This document shows, piece by piece, positions 47,401 to 60,697 of a stretch of DNA of 64,000 nucleotides. The stretch is taken from the NCBI GenBank assembly GCA_002914845.1, contig JXTC01000012.1, forward strand, positions 948,140 to 1,012,139, given 5' to 3'. The DNA comes from Trema orientale (Eukaryota > Streptophyta > Magnoliopsida > Rosales > Cannabaceae). Below the pieces are notes generated by a model. That model had not been told where the DNA came from. It searched no databases and saw only the letters and a list, made by a program, of their open reading frames with translations. The position numbers and the translations under genes were made by a program. Position 1 is the first letter of the stretch. Every line of letters begins with the position of its first letter.

Positions 47401-50400
47401 ACCACCAGAGGTAATGGTAGCTTCATCATATGTATAACCTTTAATGTAGATACGTAGTGCTGCTGTGATGTGAATCATGGACATTAGGTATGGCATTACA
47501 AAGCCCCACGAAAGATAGCAGTGGGATGTAAATAGCGCACGATTCATAATCCAATTAACACGTGATATATATGATTCCAATACAAACGTTTGCTTTCTCA
47601 AGTAATTCCAGTACCTACAGAAGAATTGACAATGTCAACACAAACTCTAACGTATTTGAGTTTAGATAAGTAAACTTTACAAACCTTGGGAAACTAAGGT
47701 CACTGGCAAGGGGGTGAGGGAAAACAGCAACTGGAGGTGATGTGATGAGCCTCTTATGTGCCCCTGGAAATCAATAAGTCAGTGTATACATTTAATTAAA
47801 GTTAACAAACAAACACACTGGTTAAACAACTTGGGAGAATTGAGAAAATAAACTGATCAACATATTACCAGCTATAGCCGCCAAAGTCATATCGTCAGAA
47901 TAACCACCATCTCCAAGTCCTGAGACCACACCATAGCGATCTTGTCTGAAATCGTCAGCATGCATCTGCAAATAATCTAAAAGAATTAGAAATATATCTC
48001 ATTATTGTGCAAGCATTTAATTAGATAGTTGCGAGCTACTTGCCATCATGCACCCTCCCCATAAAAAGAAGGTCTTCCCGCCAGTAGCAAAGCCCATCGA
48101 ACAAGGCTGTAACAAGATAAAAATACTCCAGATATTTATGGATTGAAAGGCAATACTCAAGATTTAAGAAGAAAAATACAATTGAAATAAGTGACATCTT
48201 TATCATTCAAACACGCACTACCACAAGTAACAATTCACTATTCACAGATAGAAAGATGCACATTATGACAAGCGCAAACTAAATAAAGTAAACAAAGTCA
48301 CCATACTTATCTTATTGTTGTTTGGAGAAAGGTTGATTAAAAAAAAAAAAAAAAATCATCAGTGGTTCATAATCTACTAGACTTATCTTTCGAACTTTAT
48401 CATCAACTTAAGATAAGAGTCCAAACTTCACTTTTCTGGGGTAAAAGAAAAGTAAAATTTCTGTTTTTGGTAGTGCCGTAAAATTTGACCACAGTCAAGT
48501 TAGTATCATGATTGAGAATTTAGTTGAATACTGCCATTTTGATAATAGACTGCTTATACCACCACTGTTTCGCAACTATTGTAACAGACAGTCTAGAGAG
48601 AATAAATCATGAGTTCTAATAAAGAAGAAATATTTGTTACTTCAAACAGGCACACATGTATATTAGATGTATACATATATAAATACATTATAGATAAGAT
48701 TATCAGAAATTGTCTGTACCATATGATACTCATATATGCAGTAACTCCCTAAACTTCCCGAAGGTAAATCAAGAGGGTAGCCAGTTTGAATAAATATCTG
48801 CACATAATTGACAAAAGAGTTGAGACTAGCTGCCGTTAAGAGATGCATTCATATCCATAGGTCATAACTGTAAGAAGCATGCACCAAACAGATGGAATAA
48901 AATATATTCACAATATCTCGGGATAAAATTCAAGCATTTGAAATATGGACTGAATAATTACCTCGGGATTTTTCTCCATCTCAGCAGTCAGGGCTCCAAT
49001 TGACCCTGGATGAAGCCTAACATCATCATCCAGAAACAATACATACTTGCTGTCTTTATGCATTTTCTCCACTCCAACCTAAAAGAAGAATAGTTCTGTT
49101 TTGTAACTAACATGAACAGAAGTGGGGAATACAAAAACACTCCTAACAAGTTCAAAGAAATATAGGAAATAAGTGTTATACAAACTCCATATATTCTTGT
49201 CAGTGTATGTGCCATTACTCTTCTACATGCATTGCGCAATTGTCTATTAATCCTATGATCTAGACAAACAGATAATCCTATTCTACTAAGAGAAATCTTG
49301 CCATTTTCTGGAAACGTAGGAGGCCTCAGTGAGAAGAACAATTTTGACAACATGTATATACCAGAAACATACGTTAATGTATGGCACTATGGCCCCAAAA
49401 AAAAAAAGTTTTTACACAAGCAAAAGACATGCAGCCAGTTGTAAACTTGATATTTACCAACTGGTTGTGAATTTTCTGACTACAGGTTGTTGAATGACCA
49501 GCTACAATAATCTCTGCATCCACCTCATCCTGCGCACATCACACACGGAGAGTACCCATGCTTAATCACAAGGCAAGGTAGTCCCATAAGCAATTTTATA
49601 TAATGAGGAAAACACATATGCATTAGATCATACTATTGCATGACATTCAAAGTTGACCTTTCCCCCCCCACCCCCAATTCAGAATTGAAAAGGCTAATGT
49701 GAAACTATAGCATACCTTAAAGTCTGATATTAATCGAGATACAGCATGGTAAGCAGGGTCTTCTGTACTTTCCACAATAAAAAGGAATTCCAGAGGACCA
49801 CCATAGAGAGACGTAATCTACAGCCATGGATGAACCATAATAATATGAGTACTAAAGACAACTGTTGGTCTTTTCAGTTAGAGCAAAACGATAAAATACA
49901 AAATGAGACAAGAGCTAGCAAAAGGAACTTAAATGACTTGGATTGGATCCTAATGGCTAACGCAGTTTGTTACATTGAGAGCTGACACATAATGATTCTG
50001 ATCTAATATATCCTTTTTTATACGGTTTTATATTATCCTTGTGCATAAGGGGAAATGCATCTTTTAAACATATCATGGTTGGATATTTAAAAGCTGTGTA
50101 ACACATTCCCTTATTTCTTTTGAATTTATTTTAAATGCATCTTCAAGATATCGTAATGAAAAAAATCACAACAAAAGCCAACCCCACAAAAAATGACAAG
50201 GGAGAACAGATTAAGTTAGTGCATTTCTGGCTGTTGAGAGAAAAGATGCATCAACCTAACCTGACTTCTCCAATTATGTAAATTGTGTTCTCCAAACCCC
50301 TTCAAAGGCATAACAACTGATACCCGAGGTAGCTTGATCTGATTAAAGTGCTCAAGTTCATCAATATCATGACAAAGAAATGCAAAGCTATTCCCATCTT

Positions 50401-51707
50401 GCATACTATCCTTCAATCGCTTGATCTCTCTATTCCTGTAATTTAGAAGAAAGGAAAAGTATAAATACACCGTCAACTGGCAATGAACCTGAAACATTCA
50501 ATGGCTGAAACAGTCAACGTCCACACAGATAGAATCATTGCTAAAATAAGTCATTGAACCAAATACCTGACATAAGCAGCACAAGCCCACCCAAGAGCAA
50601 GAGTTAAGCAGATAAAACATCCCTGCAGGGGATATCAAAGAATTTAGCTTTGTGTAAAGTGCATCACCAACTGAAACGGGCTTTTATTCTAAAACATCGA
50701 CAAGATGAGTGATAAAAACAAACTAAATTTAACATGGTACTAAAACAAGACTCTAACTGTCAATAGAAATTGAGCACACAGAACAGATACCACATTTACA
50801 CCTCTTCTTCCACACTAGCAAAAATCACGAAAATTCTATAGAATTATGTCAGCTACGATACTGAATATTTAACATGGTATTACCAGTAGCCCATATATGT
50901 GGCCAAATCACCAAAACAAAGATAATTGACGTACATTATGCTGTAAAGTACAGAATTGGCCGAAATTATACAACAAATTAAAGGTGTCAGGGGTAACGGG
51001 TAAAGAAAACCCGGATATTCAAATGCTCTTAAATCTTTTCTACTCGGAAAAAAAAAAAAAAAGCACAAACTTATCCCGAGGTAAGCTGAATCTGTAGGGA
51101 ATAAATAAAATCAACCTTTAATCTCTATAACAAACAAAATTTCACGAACAAGGAAAGACGGAAGGAGAAGTGTCTTTTTTTATCCTTTCATTGAAAAAAA
51201 AAAAAAAAAAAGGTACATATATTAGGTATATCAAAACAATTTCAAGCTCCCAGCTCCAAATTAGGGTCAGCTAAATAATAAATTTACCTGACAAAAGGGA
51301 AGGAAAAGAAGCTAGATAATTCTCATTAAGTTTGGAACTAAAAAAATAAAATAAAATAAAAAAGATAATAGCTTTAAATTTTGAATTCAGGAAGCGAGGG
51401 GGGAAACCAACTTTCTCAATACAATTAAACAATTCGGTTGGTTGATTCCAAATAGCATACCCGGATAGCATAAAATTAGACAACAAAGCAGCGAAATTTT
51501 CTATTCCCCTAAACTTTCTCGGAAACCAAACAGTCATGGATCTGGACAGACGAGAAAATCAATCCGAGAAATTACAAAAAAAAAAAAAAAGGGATAGGAA
51601 TTAATTAGTAACAAGCAAACCTGGATCTGGATGAAAACCGCAAGAGGACTACAAAGCGCTCTGCTGAGGTAGAACAGGAACGAATCAATAGGATCCATGG
51701 CAGACAT
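44498..51707 (-). CDS. GCS: ceramide glucosyltransferase (glucosylceramide synthase)
   Basis: Fourteen exons on the minus strand: 51707-51621, 50622-50567, 50435-50261, 49817-49716, 49529-49458, 49078-48962, 48797-48720, 48106-48044, 47965-47869, 47763-47685, 47614-47403, 45524-45379, 45050-44928 and 44650-44498. They give an intact 519 aa, the length I recall for the Arabidopsis enzyme. The enzyme transfers glucose from UDP-glucose to ceramide in the ER/Golgi membrane (family GT21). An N-terminal membrane segment (about 30-47) precedes the GT-A catalytic region with D1 in VESTEDPAY (Asp126), D2 in FLDDDVRLHPG (181-183) and D3 in GYSDDMTLA (274-275). RYWNYLRKQ (about 308-316) follows at the place of the (Q/R)xxRW motif, which is not seen in textbook form. 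Three hydrophobic C-terminal segments follow. The intron between exons 8 and 9 uses a GC donor. Intron 11 holds a TRIM element and intron 12 a 43-bp tandem duplication. An alternative start is the ATG three codons downstream. Confidence 0.94.
45214..45299. repeat. 43-bp tandem duplication in a GCS intron
   Basis: Two perfect adjacent copies of a 43-bp unit that begins GAGACAACTCAATCCTGC (45214-45256 and 45257-45299). It lies within intron 12, clear of both splice sites. Confidence 0.95.
45675..46955 (+). mobile_element. TRIM (miniature LTR retrotransposon) in GCS intron 11
   Basis: A 5' LTR (45675-46055) and a 3' LTR (46510-46955) both begin TGATGTAGACATGAATAAAA and end CCTACATCA, with the inverted ends TGATGTAG and CTACATCA. 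After the 5' LTR, TTGGTATCCGAGC (about 46058-46070) is a primer-binding site for initiator tRNA-Met with one mismatch. A purine stretch (CCGAGAGAA) precedes the 3' LTR. The internal region is only 454 bp with no gag or pol. Flanks are GAGGT and GAGAT, a 5-bp duplication with one change. The LTRs differ in length (381 and 446 bp) through CT-rich indels. Its strand is opposite to that of GCS, so it lies antisense in the intron. Confidence 0.82.
47966..48043 (-). other. GC-AG intron of GCS
   Basis: The donor reads ATG|GCAAGTAG and the acceptor TTTGCAG|ATGCAT. The flanking exons encode GGCMM and MHADDF and close the frame exactly. No GT donor nearby would keep it. The downstream CAAGT match is the strong consensus usual for GC donors. 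Confidence 0.85.
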
Positions 51708-54593
51708 TGTGTCTGCGCGAGCCGCTCAGTCTCTCAAACTCTTCAATATTCCCGTGTTTGTGTGTGTATATATATATATATATATATAAAGGTTAGATAT
51801 AGCTTCGGCGCGTGTATCTCCCCAAGCCCTAGGTTTTGTTGAGGAAGTATAGAGACATTCTCTCAGATCGCCATGGACGAGAAAGAGAAAGAGAGTAAGA
51901 ATGATAGAGCGCGTAATTTTATATTTGGAAGACGAGGCTGCTGGGCCTCATTGACCACACAATCAATCATACAGCTTTTTTATTTTTTTATTTTTTATTT
52001 TTTATTTTTAGGAGAGAGAAAAAAATGAGATAAAGAGAGTGAAGGAGAAGACCGTTAGATTAGCGTTTGGGTTGGTTATTTATAGGTAACAATTAAAAGC
52101 ATAAATTTTAGACAAACAGAGATGCAGGCAGAGGAGGCCATAGGGAGAGAGGGAGAGAGGTGGAGAGGCTCGAATGGGAACGTGCGAGGTGGCACGTGGT
52201 GATAGGCCCCCCCAACCAACGACGTTTGTGAAAAGAGAAGAGAAGATGCTGCTTTATGATCCGAATCTTTCAAATTTTGCTGTCGCTTTTAATACAGCAT
52301 TGTGCATGTCAGTTTAGCATATCCCTCCTAATGAGCTGTGTACTTGTGTCTTGTTTCGCTCCTCACCGCCGGGCCAGTGGCCGCTCTCTCTCTCTCTCTC
52401 TCCTATCTTTTCTTTTCCTTCTGTTTTTTTTTTTTTCTTTTTTTTTTTCCCTGCTCATTCCACACTCGTGTTTTCCTAGACTGTGTGATATGATCCTATC
52501 ATCCTACAACCTTTGCTTGTTCTGGTAATTTCTTATTTTTATTTTTTTAAAAATAAAACAAACGGCGGAGATATTCTCAAAAAATGTACGTCATGTAAAA
52601 GCTACTGATAATTTTTTCACTTTTAAGATCAATCAAAATAAAAAATAAAAAAAAAAAGACCGAAGTGGTTTTTGATCTTATGTGTATGGTCGTGGTATAT
52701 GGTTTCGTCAAAAAAAAAAAATTGATTGCCCCTAAACTTTAAGATTTCCTGAGGTGATCGAGTTACGAGCACTTTTGCCATCCAACCTACGGCTCGGTGG
52801 TCATTCATATTATTTATTGGCTTTAGAATTTTGACTCTGTAATTTTGTAATTTTTTTAATCCTTTTGTCGTAATTTTTTTTAATCCTTTTGTTAGAATCG
52901 TGGTTTTTTTTTTTTAAAAAAAAAAAAAAAGAAAAAAGTGAATTTTGAGAAATTTTATAATTTGATTTTTTTTCCCCCTAATTTTAAGCAACTACTAAAT
53001 TTTAACACGCATAAGAAGTATGTAGGAGCATCTCAAAATGTATTTGAAGAATAATTTGGAAATTTTGAGCAAAAAAAGAATAATGATAGAAATTGTTTTT
53101 CCAATTACAATTTTAAGAACAAAAAATAATGAAAATAATATTTATTTCCTTTTCTCCGAATTCTTTTGTTCCATTTATTTTCCCTTAAATAATTTTTTTA
53201 AATGCTACCATGTGTTCTTTACAAGTATTTTTAGTCAGACATTTTAACAGCTGGTTGCAATTTAAACAGTTCAAAGACTAACTTATTTTAAATAAGAAAG
53301 TTTTAATTGCCAAAATTAGAACTTTGATAACCAAATTACCTCAAGTTGGATAGTTCGGATACCATTTGTGCCATAAAACCCTATACACTTTTATTTTCTA
53401 TTTTTTATTTTTTAAAATTAAAAAAGTGGTTGGATCATCTAAAGAATTTGTTTGAAATGATATTCACTTTCCATTTCATTTAAAAAAATAAAAAATATAA
53501 AATAAAAGTGTATCCAAACAAGCCTGGACTGTTTTAAAATTTTATTCTTTTACATAGATTTTCCTTTTCCCTAAGCTATATTTGTCTATGGAAAAAATAA
53601 TGAAGAAATTATAAAATTCATTTGAAAATATAAAATTCATTTATTTTAAACACACGATTGGAAACACTGATTTTTAAAATATATTAAAAAAAGAGTCTTG
53701 AAACAAATAATTTGTGTATTCAGTAGTGTTTGGTATGTTGTTTCCTAAATTAAAGTTAAAAAAATAGAAAACAGGATAATAACGAATTTGAAACAAGTAC
53801 AATACAATTCCAATTTCTCAAGGCTTTCTGTTTTCTGTTTTTTTTTTTTAAAAAAAATTACAAAATAATTTCAAAATTGATACCAAACAGACCCGAAAGT
53901 CAAGGACGTGTAAATTTTGACGTGATATGTTTTTTACTTATGCTTTTTTTTCCCACCTTAAACTATAAACATTTTTTAAACAACGGGACTCCAGCTAGTT
54001 AGACAGATTGGTCCTTCTCAATATTTTAAGCACAAAAAAATAAGAGCTATTATTAGGGGCAAGACGCAAGAAGGGTATGATCCGTGTACGCTAATTACTT
54101 ATGTCTAAAATAATAGTGATGTTAGACCCCGAAACCAACGCGAATTAAGAAAACAAGATTGCCTATCAAGCAAAATAAATAAAAATAACAAACTTCTATT
54201 ATGGCTTTAATTAATTATTCCTACTAATAAGAAAATGGTCATGTGGATCTGTGTAGAGAAGTGTGATTGGAATCTTAATCTTCATTGAAGTTCGTAATCT
54301 CTAAGAAATAGCTATCTATGAATCTTAGATTGTCATATTTGACTGGTGGTTCTGTTGCCTTGCCACTGCCAGCGATAAACAAAATGTCTTTGTTTGTGCA
54401 ATTCTATGTCTATTACGTAGGTCTTAATCTTGTGAACTCTATGAGGCACCTTGTTATGCTAATGCTAAAAACGCTTATGTAGTCAGCAAAATCCTTTATT
54501 AATTTTTCAAATAAATGCTAATTTTAACCAGCAAAATTAGCTAGTGAGGTTGACTTAAGCCTAAGATTTTCTTTGGTGATAGCAACTCAAACT
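51708..54593. other. GCS upstream region and intergenic DNA
   Basis: A (TG)n(TA)n microsatellite lies at about 51761-51789, some 55 bp upstream of the GCS ATG and so within the leader or core promoter. A CT-rich tract is at about 52384-52455, and several long A/T runs are present (for example 52902-52930). Inverted A/T-rich segments around 53390-53520 could be MITE debris. No other gene is supported. Confidence 0.5.
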
Positions 54594-55217
54594 CAGGGGT
54601 GGCTCGAGGGTAAGGCCATTAAGGCAATCGCTTTAGGCCTCATCTCGAGTTAAGGCCCCAAATTACTAATTTCTTTTAAGGATTTCACACATTCAAAAGT
54701 TCTTAATATCTATGCGTAAGCTTAAAATATATAAATAATACATAGTAATTTCAATAGACTACAAAAATTTTAATCTCGATTCAATAAATCAATGTATTTT
54801 TCTAAAATTCATGAATTTTTTATTTATTGCAAAAAAAATTGGTAAGCATCTTCCTTTCTTTCCAAAATTGGAACAAATTTTTATTTTTATTTCATTGTAT
54901 TTCATTATAAAGCTTGTTTCTTCCAAAACTTTTCAATGTCATTAATTTCTTATTCAACGTCCATTCTTTTCAGTTGTTAAGTTAATTTTCCTACCAAATT
55001 GGCTATTGATATATTTAATCAAGTCAAAATACATCATAATTTGCATATTTTATTACTCAACCAATATATCTAAAAGAAGTTGTCTTCTATCTTCAGAAAT
55101 AATAATAAAATTTTTTCAAAGAAATGCGTCTAAAAATTTCTTATAAGTACAATTTAATTCTAAAATTTTTTTTTTAAATATTCGCCTTAGGCCCCAGAAT
55201 TTGTTGAGCTGGCCCTG
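54594..55217 (-). mobile_element. non-autonomous hAT element, copy 2 (624 bp, inverted)
   Basis: Plus-strand ends are CAGGGGTGGCTCGAGGGTAA and, inverted, CAGGGCCAGCTCAACAAATT. It is flanked by the perfect 8-bp duplication CTCAAACT (54586-54593 and 55218-55225). Along its whole length it is the reverse complement of the element at 13898-14520 with scattered differences. It has no transposase. Confidence 0.88.
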
Positions 55218-55225
55218 CTCAAACT

Positions 55226-58200
55226 CAAACTCAAACCCAAAATTTTTGCCAAGTAGGACAAGGGTCAAAATCGTCCCACAGGCTTATAGCACCTTGGCCA
55301 AAAGAATTACGCTGAACTAATTAACTTGTAAGTTACACGTAATGACATAAATATACGTATTTCTAGAATAAGCATACAAGATTAAAGATGCGTCATAAAG
55401 AAAATATATTTTTTTTAATTTTCTATAGAATCACATCTTGTAATATTCTGTGTTAAGAATATTGTAAAATCAAAAAAGTGTGAAATATAGCGTCATTGTA
55501 ATAACCACTTATTAATCCATTATTGTCTGACTTAACTTAGAAACCCATGATTTAGAATATAAGAAAACAAAGATATGTTAGATAGGCTTTAAGAGGTAAT
55601 GAATTTTGTTCTTTGTTAATTTTATAATCTGTTTTTTATGATTAATATTACTATATATATATTCATATAGATAAAAATTTTAAGAAATATTTAAAATATA
55701 CCTAGACTTGTTTTTCCGCTGCAAATCTTATTCTTCAACCAACACATATTTGGCATATTGTTAGTGCCCAAAATAATAAATAAATAAGTAAATGTTTTGG
55801 GCAAGAAATGGGTTGTCAATGTGGTGGGTTAGCTTTTAGACCATGTTAGAGCTTGAAACTCAGGCGGGCAAGCATAGATTACAACTTCATCAATCGCATG
55901 GAATGCCAGCTCTGCATTTGTTTAGTGTGGATAGATAATGATTATGATAATGATGGTTTGAACTTAAAAAATTTCTAAGACTAAAAGGGTCTTCATCAAT
56001 TGTCATCATGGGCTTGTATTTCTCTCTACCTACCATTCCTTTATCTATGATACTCACTCATGATCACACTTTGCGGTCAGAAAATATTTTGCTTTTTTAA
56101 TTTGTTTTTATCTTTAAAAGATATCAGCACTACCATTCATAGTTTGAAGTTTGAACCACCATTCGCATTTTTTGTTTCTGCAGGAAAAAGAACTACCGTT
56201 CACTGTTTGAAGTTTGAATTACCATTTTTGTTAGTCAGACAAATTAATTGGGGTAAAAATAAACACATGACAGATTTTCCACTTATGTTTTTATGATCAA
56301 GAACATAAATCACACTTTCAAGTTTCAAGTTAATTTGGACTTTTTTTATCTTTTTGCTTTTCGGGAGGGAATTGTCAAGTGGGACTAGGAAAGCAGGTGA
56401 AATGCCAACATAATTAAATTCGGTATTTTATTCAAGTCAAATGTCATAACTCATATGGCATTTGTCTATCACATATGGTTCATTTGAATTATGGCGGAGG
56501 TAAAATTATTACCCATATGTTGGTCTCGCTGGAAATATCTGAAATTGCACTACACGTACACATGTGCAGGCTTACGTTAGGCATTATCTAAGCAGTCTCA
56601 TGCAATTAATTGATAATGCTGTCTGAATTTCATCCTTTTTTTTTAATTTATTGCTAAATTTGATTTAATTCAAGGCTTATAATCCAAATTAGTAACACTA
56701 CGTAGGTTGGTGCCATTTCCTAGGGGGAGATTTTATTTCTCTCCGTCAGGCGTCATATATAAAGGCACCCATTATTTTAAGAAAACGACTAAATAAGAAA
56801 TCTTCTTCAAAGTAGAAAAAAATGGTTGTGCATCCCTCCCTCTAACAAAACTAACCTCCTTCCTTAAAAGTTGAGAGTTAATAATAATAATAGACCTTAA
56901 TTATATTCATTATGTTACTTTGGTCTTAGACTTTAAACTTAGGTAATAATAGCTCTTGAATAAATTGTTGCAATAGTGACTCTTTTGTCACAAGTTGTTA
57001 AATATTTAACAAAAATAAATCACTACAAAGCACACGATTTGGTAACTATAGTTAAGAATGAGACTGCAAATTTTCAACGTACACAATAGACTACCAAGAC
57101 TTATGTAATTATTGCAGCAATAATCAATTTTTTCACGAACTGATGAACTTTTAACAAAAATGAGTTATATACTTATGTGTACAACATATAGTTTGGTAAT
57201 TATGACGGGGAATGATATCCTTACTCACATAAATAAATAATACCCAATAATACACTTTGTCTATGACTATTTTCTTGTAAAAAAACTAATAGTTTGTAAC
57301 AAAACAGAAAATGACTATTGTTGTAACAATTGTAGAATTCATGGATCACTACTATATAAGTTGAAAGTTCGGGAGCCAAAGTAGTATAATGAGCATAATT
57401 CATGGGCATTATTAATTATTAACCCTAAATTTGATTGCCATAAAATATTTCTTTTTTTTTTCTTTTTCTTTTGATTTACTATAAAAAAATTTCCGAAAAT
57501 CACTGAACTATCTCTACATTTAAAAAATTGTTTTCCAAACTTCAAAGTATATCAGACAAATTACCTACATTACCACAAAAAAAAAAAAAAAGACAAGTTC
57601 CCTAGTTTCGTATTTTAATTTCATCCATTATTGATTACTTTCAGGCTTTTCCGTCTTTTATGTTGCTCTTTCAGCAGGTTGTCATTTTTTTTTTTTAATG
57701 ATCACTGTGGTTAGTCTTTTCTTCTATTACTGTGAAACAAACCTAAAGAAAATAGAACATAATACACAAAAAAAGATTAAATACAAAGTTATATATAAGA
57801 GAAGTAATGGGAAACTAAAGCAAAAGGAGGAAGAAAACAAGAGATTGTGGACGATGATGTTGCTTGATAAATTTGTAGAAAGATGAGTTCTGAGGTTCTA
57901 AAGGAAATTAGTGTAAAAGGGTGGGTGTTTTTGTTTTTATTGCCTAGTTTAGTTATCTACCATATATTAGGAGTGCTTGAATGCGATGTAGGGTATCAGT
58001 ATATCCCTCTTTCGGATAATCCAAAAAATATCCCCTCTGTGTTGGCTAAATATCACGTTTAATTATTTTTTCTTATAAAACCCAAGAATGTCCCCTTTAT
58101 TTTCTAAAATAGGAAAATAGTAACATTCTTCTCTTTTTGGTTAAATTTTTTACTAAATTCTTTTCTAAATGATATTAATACCTTTAAAAAATTGATACCC

Positions 58201-58600
58201 AAACAACTTCTTGATTGATTTCTTTTAAAAATAATAATCTAAAAATTATTGGAAAAAAAAACATCATCAACATTTTGCTATAATCTGGAAAAATATAAGT
58301 GTGATTTTCTTTTTATTTTTTGAAATACAAAAAATTAATTACATAACGTGGAGTGTTTGTAATAAAATTTTGAATCATATGCAAGAGTATTTTAGATATT
58401 TCTTATTTCAAGTTTGACCAAAAAGTTACCAAAATATTCTTTTTTCATGTTTTGAAAAATAGAGAGGATATTTTTAGGTTTTATGAAAACAATGGGTTGA
58501 GCATAGTATTTAGCCATAACCAAAGGAGAATGTTTTTGCGATTTTTTTTTTGGAATAATTTTTTGGGATTATCCATTTCTTAGAAGGGTTGAATTAATGA
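55226..58600. other. intergenic, no gene seen
   Basis: AT-rich sequence with many A/T runs (57451-57460, 57577-57592, 57685-57697). The small ORFs carry no recognisable protein, and I found no bounded element or RNA gene. Confidence 0.4.
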
Positions 58601-59535
58601 CATGTTTACTTTGCTGTAATCGTAATCGGAATAAATAAAAAGAGAAATAAATGAGAATAAAATATAATGATATGAGAATCATTATTCGTATTATGTTGTT
58701 TGCTTGAAACTAATAGGAAAAAGAATCAAATTCATTAGAATACTATTCGTTTGTTTACTTAACCCATGAAAAGTAATGGGAATGCATTATACTTACTAAA
58801 CTATCCTTTTAAATGTATATACATTTTAAAGTAGATAGATTTTTTGGGATAAATTTGTATTTTAAAATTTTAATAATTGAAAAAGAAGAAATGAATGTTT
58901 ACGGGTAATCACATTTCTTAGGGTATTGGTGGGGAAAGTATTTCCATTTTTTCCCTTTAAATTTGTATAGGCCCTACACATTTCCCAATTTCTCATATTT
59001 TAGTAAACATTTATGGCACGTTTACTTCGTTGTAATCATAATCGGAATAAATAAAAGGGGAAATGAATGGGAATAGAAAAGAAAGGTATGTGAATCATTA
59101 TTTGTAATATGTTGTTTACTTAAGACTAATAGGAATGGGAATCGTATTTATTAGAATACTATTCATTTATTTACTTAATCTAGGAAAAGTAATGGGAATG
59201 TGTTATATTTACTAAATTGTCCTTTTAAATACATATACGATTTAAAGTAGATATATTTTTTAGGGTAAAATTGTATTTTATAATTTTAATAATTAAAAAA
59301 TAGGAAAGGAGTGTTTACGGGTAATCAGACTCCCTAAGGTGTTGGTGGGGGAAATATTCCCATTCTTTTCTCCTAAATTTGTGTGGGCCCCACATACTTC
59401 CCCCTTTCCCATATTTTAGTAAACTTTTGTATGGAAATCATTACCCCACGTACCATTCCCATTACTCTTTAGTAAACATGCCATTAAATGAATCATTACC
59501 TATATCATTCCTATTACTCTTTAGTAAACATGCTA
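58601..59535. repeat. MITE-like tandem dimer, about 414-bp period
   Basis: GACATGTTTACTTTGCTGTA at 58601 and GGCACGTTTACTTCGTTGTA at 59015 start two direct copies that stay alignable for about 400 bp (shared blocks include AATCGGAATAAATAAA and GTTTACGGGTAATCA). Inverted ends AGTAAACATGCCAT (about 59471-59484) and AGTAAACATGCTAT (about 59523-59536) close the unit, so the ends look like terminal inverted repeats. It is non-coding. Confidence 0.65.
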
Positions 59536-59536
59536 T

Positions 59537-60697
59537 AAGTTTAACAAGACTTTTGTGTTCCTTATACTATCACTTTAAACATGCTAAATTACATAATTAA
59601 CCTCATGAAACAATTTTAGAAGTATTAAAAGTAGTTTGTATTGAATTTTCAATTGCAAAATATGGTAGATTTAAGTAGAAACACATATACAACGGGAAAA
59701 AATAATTGATCTTCCAGCAGAAGTGGTGTCTGCGTCTAATTTTTATGAAATTTGGAGATTTAGTTAGTGGTGTCAGGTGGGACGGCTCAGGCCCATTGAA
59801 AGAAGCAAATGCTTACCAGATTTTTTACAAACAGCTATGGAATTTACTATGTTATACTGAAAGTATAGGTTAAGTGGCCAATTATACCATTTTCTCATAA
59901 ACATTAATTTGAGAAAATTATGCCATTTAGAAAAAAATTACAAACTTTAGTCTCAGTTTTTCCTAGATCCGGAATCGCATTTTTCAGAAAATGACACTTT
60001 GAAAATATGTTTAGAAAAATACCATTTTTTAAATAGTAACTAGTAACCGTTAATCAGTTTTGGAGCACTGACAACTAGTAACCAAAGATATTTATAACCG
60101 GTAACTAGTTACCAATTTTTAAATAATGGTAACTAGTAACCATTTAAAAATGATATTTTTTCTAAAAAATAATGTTAAAAAGTGATATTTTTCTTTAAAA
60201 AAGTGGTACAAATATTAAAAAATGAAAAGATAAAATTAGGTGAATGTCCAATTTTTTAAATTAGTTTAAGTAGATATTCATGTTTTAAAAAGTTTTAGCT
60301 TAATATCCATTTCTTTTAAAGCTCCAGTTGTGAAATACATTGTATTTCCATTTTTTATCATTAAGTAAATTTGACATTTAGCTATAAATTTTTGAGCTTG
60401 ATTATATATTGAAATTTGAGCCCAAAAAAATAGCCAGTCAGCAAAAAAAAAAAAAAAAAAACTTGACCTACCATATTTTGTATTTTTTTTTTCTAGGTAA
60501 AAGTGTTGAAAACCTTATTAATTTTGATAACATTTCTAAAAGGGGTATTACATACAATTTAGGGCCGATTACCTAGATGACAAGGCCCGACCTAAACTCA
60601 TACCGGCCCTTCAAAGGCCAGGGGTGTTGGCCAGTGAAGGGCCATGCCGGGCCTCTACGGCTCATTTTAGCCCTCATAAGTTTCTTTACAAATACCT
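59537..60697. other. intergenic with short GGTAACTAGTTACC-type motifs
   Basis: No gene is seen. Around 60030-60140 there are several copies of (G)GTAACTAGTAACC, including the perfect palindrome GGTAACTAGTTACC. A GGCCC-rich stretch at about 60560-60660 precedes the MULE. Nothing else is recognised. Confidence 0.4.
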
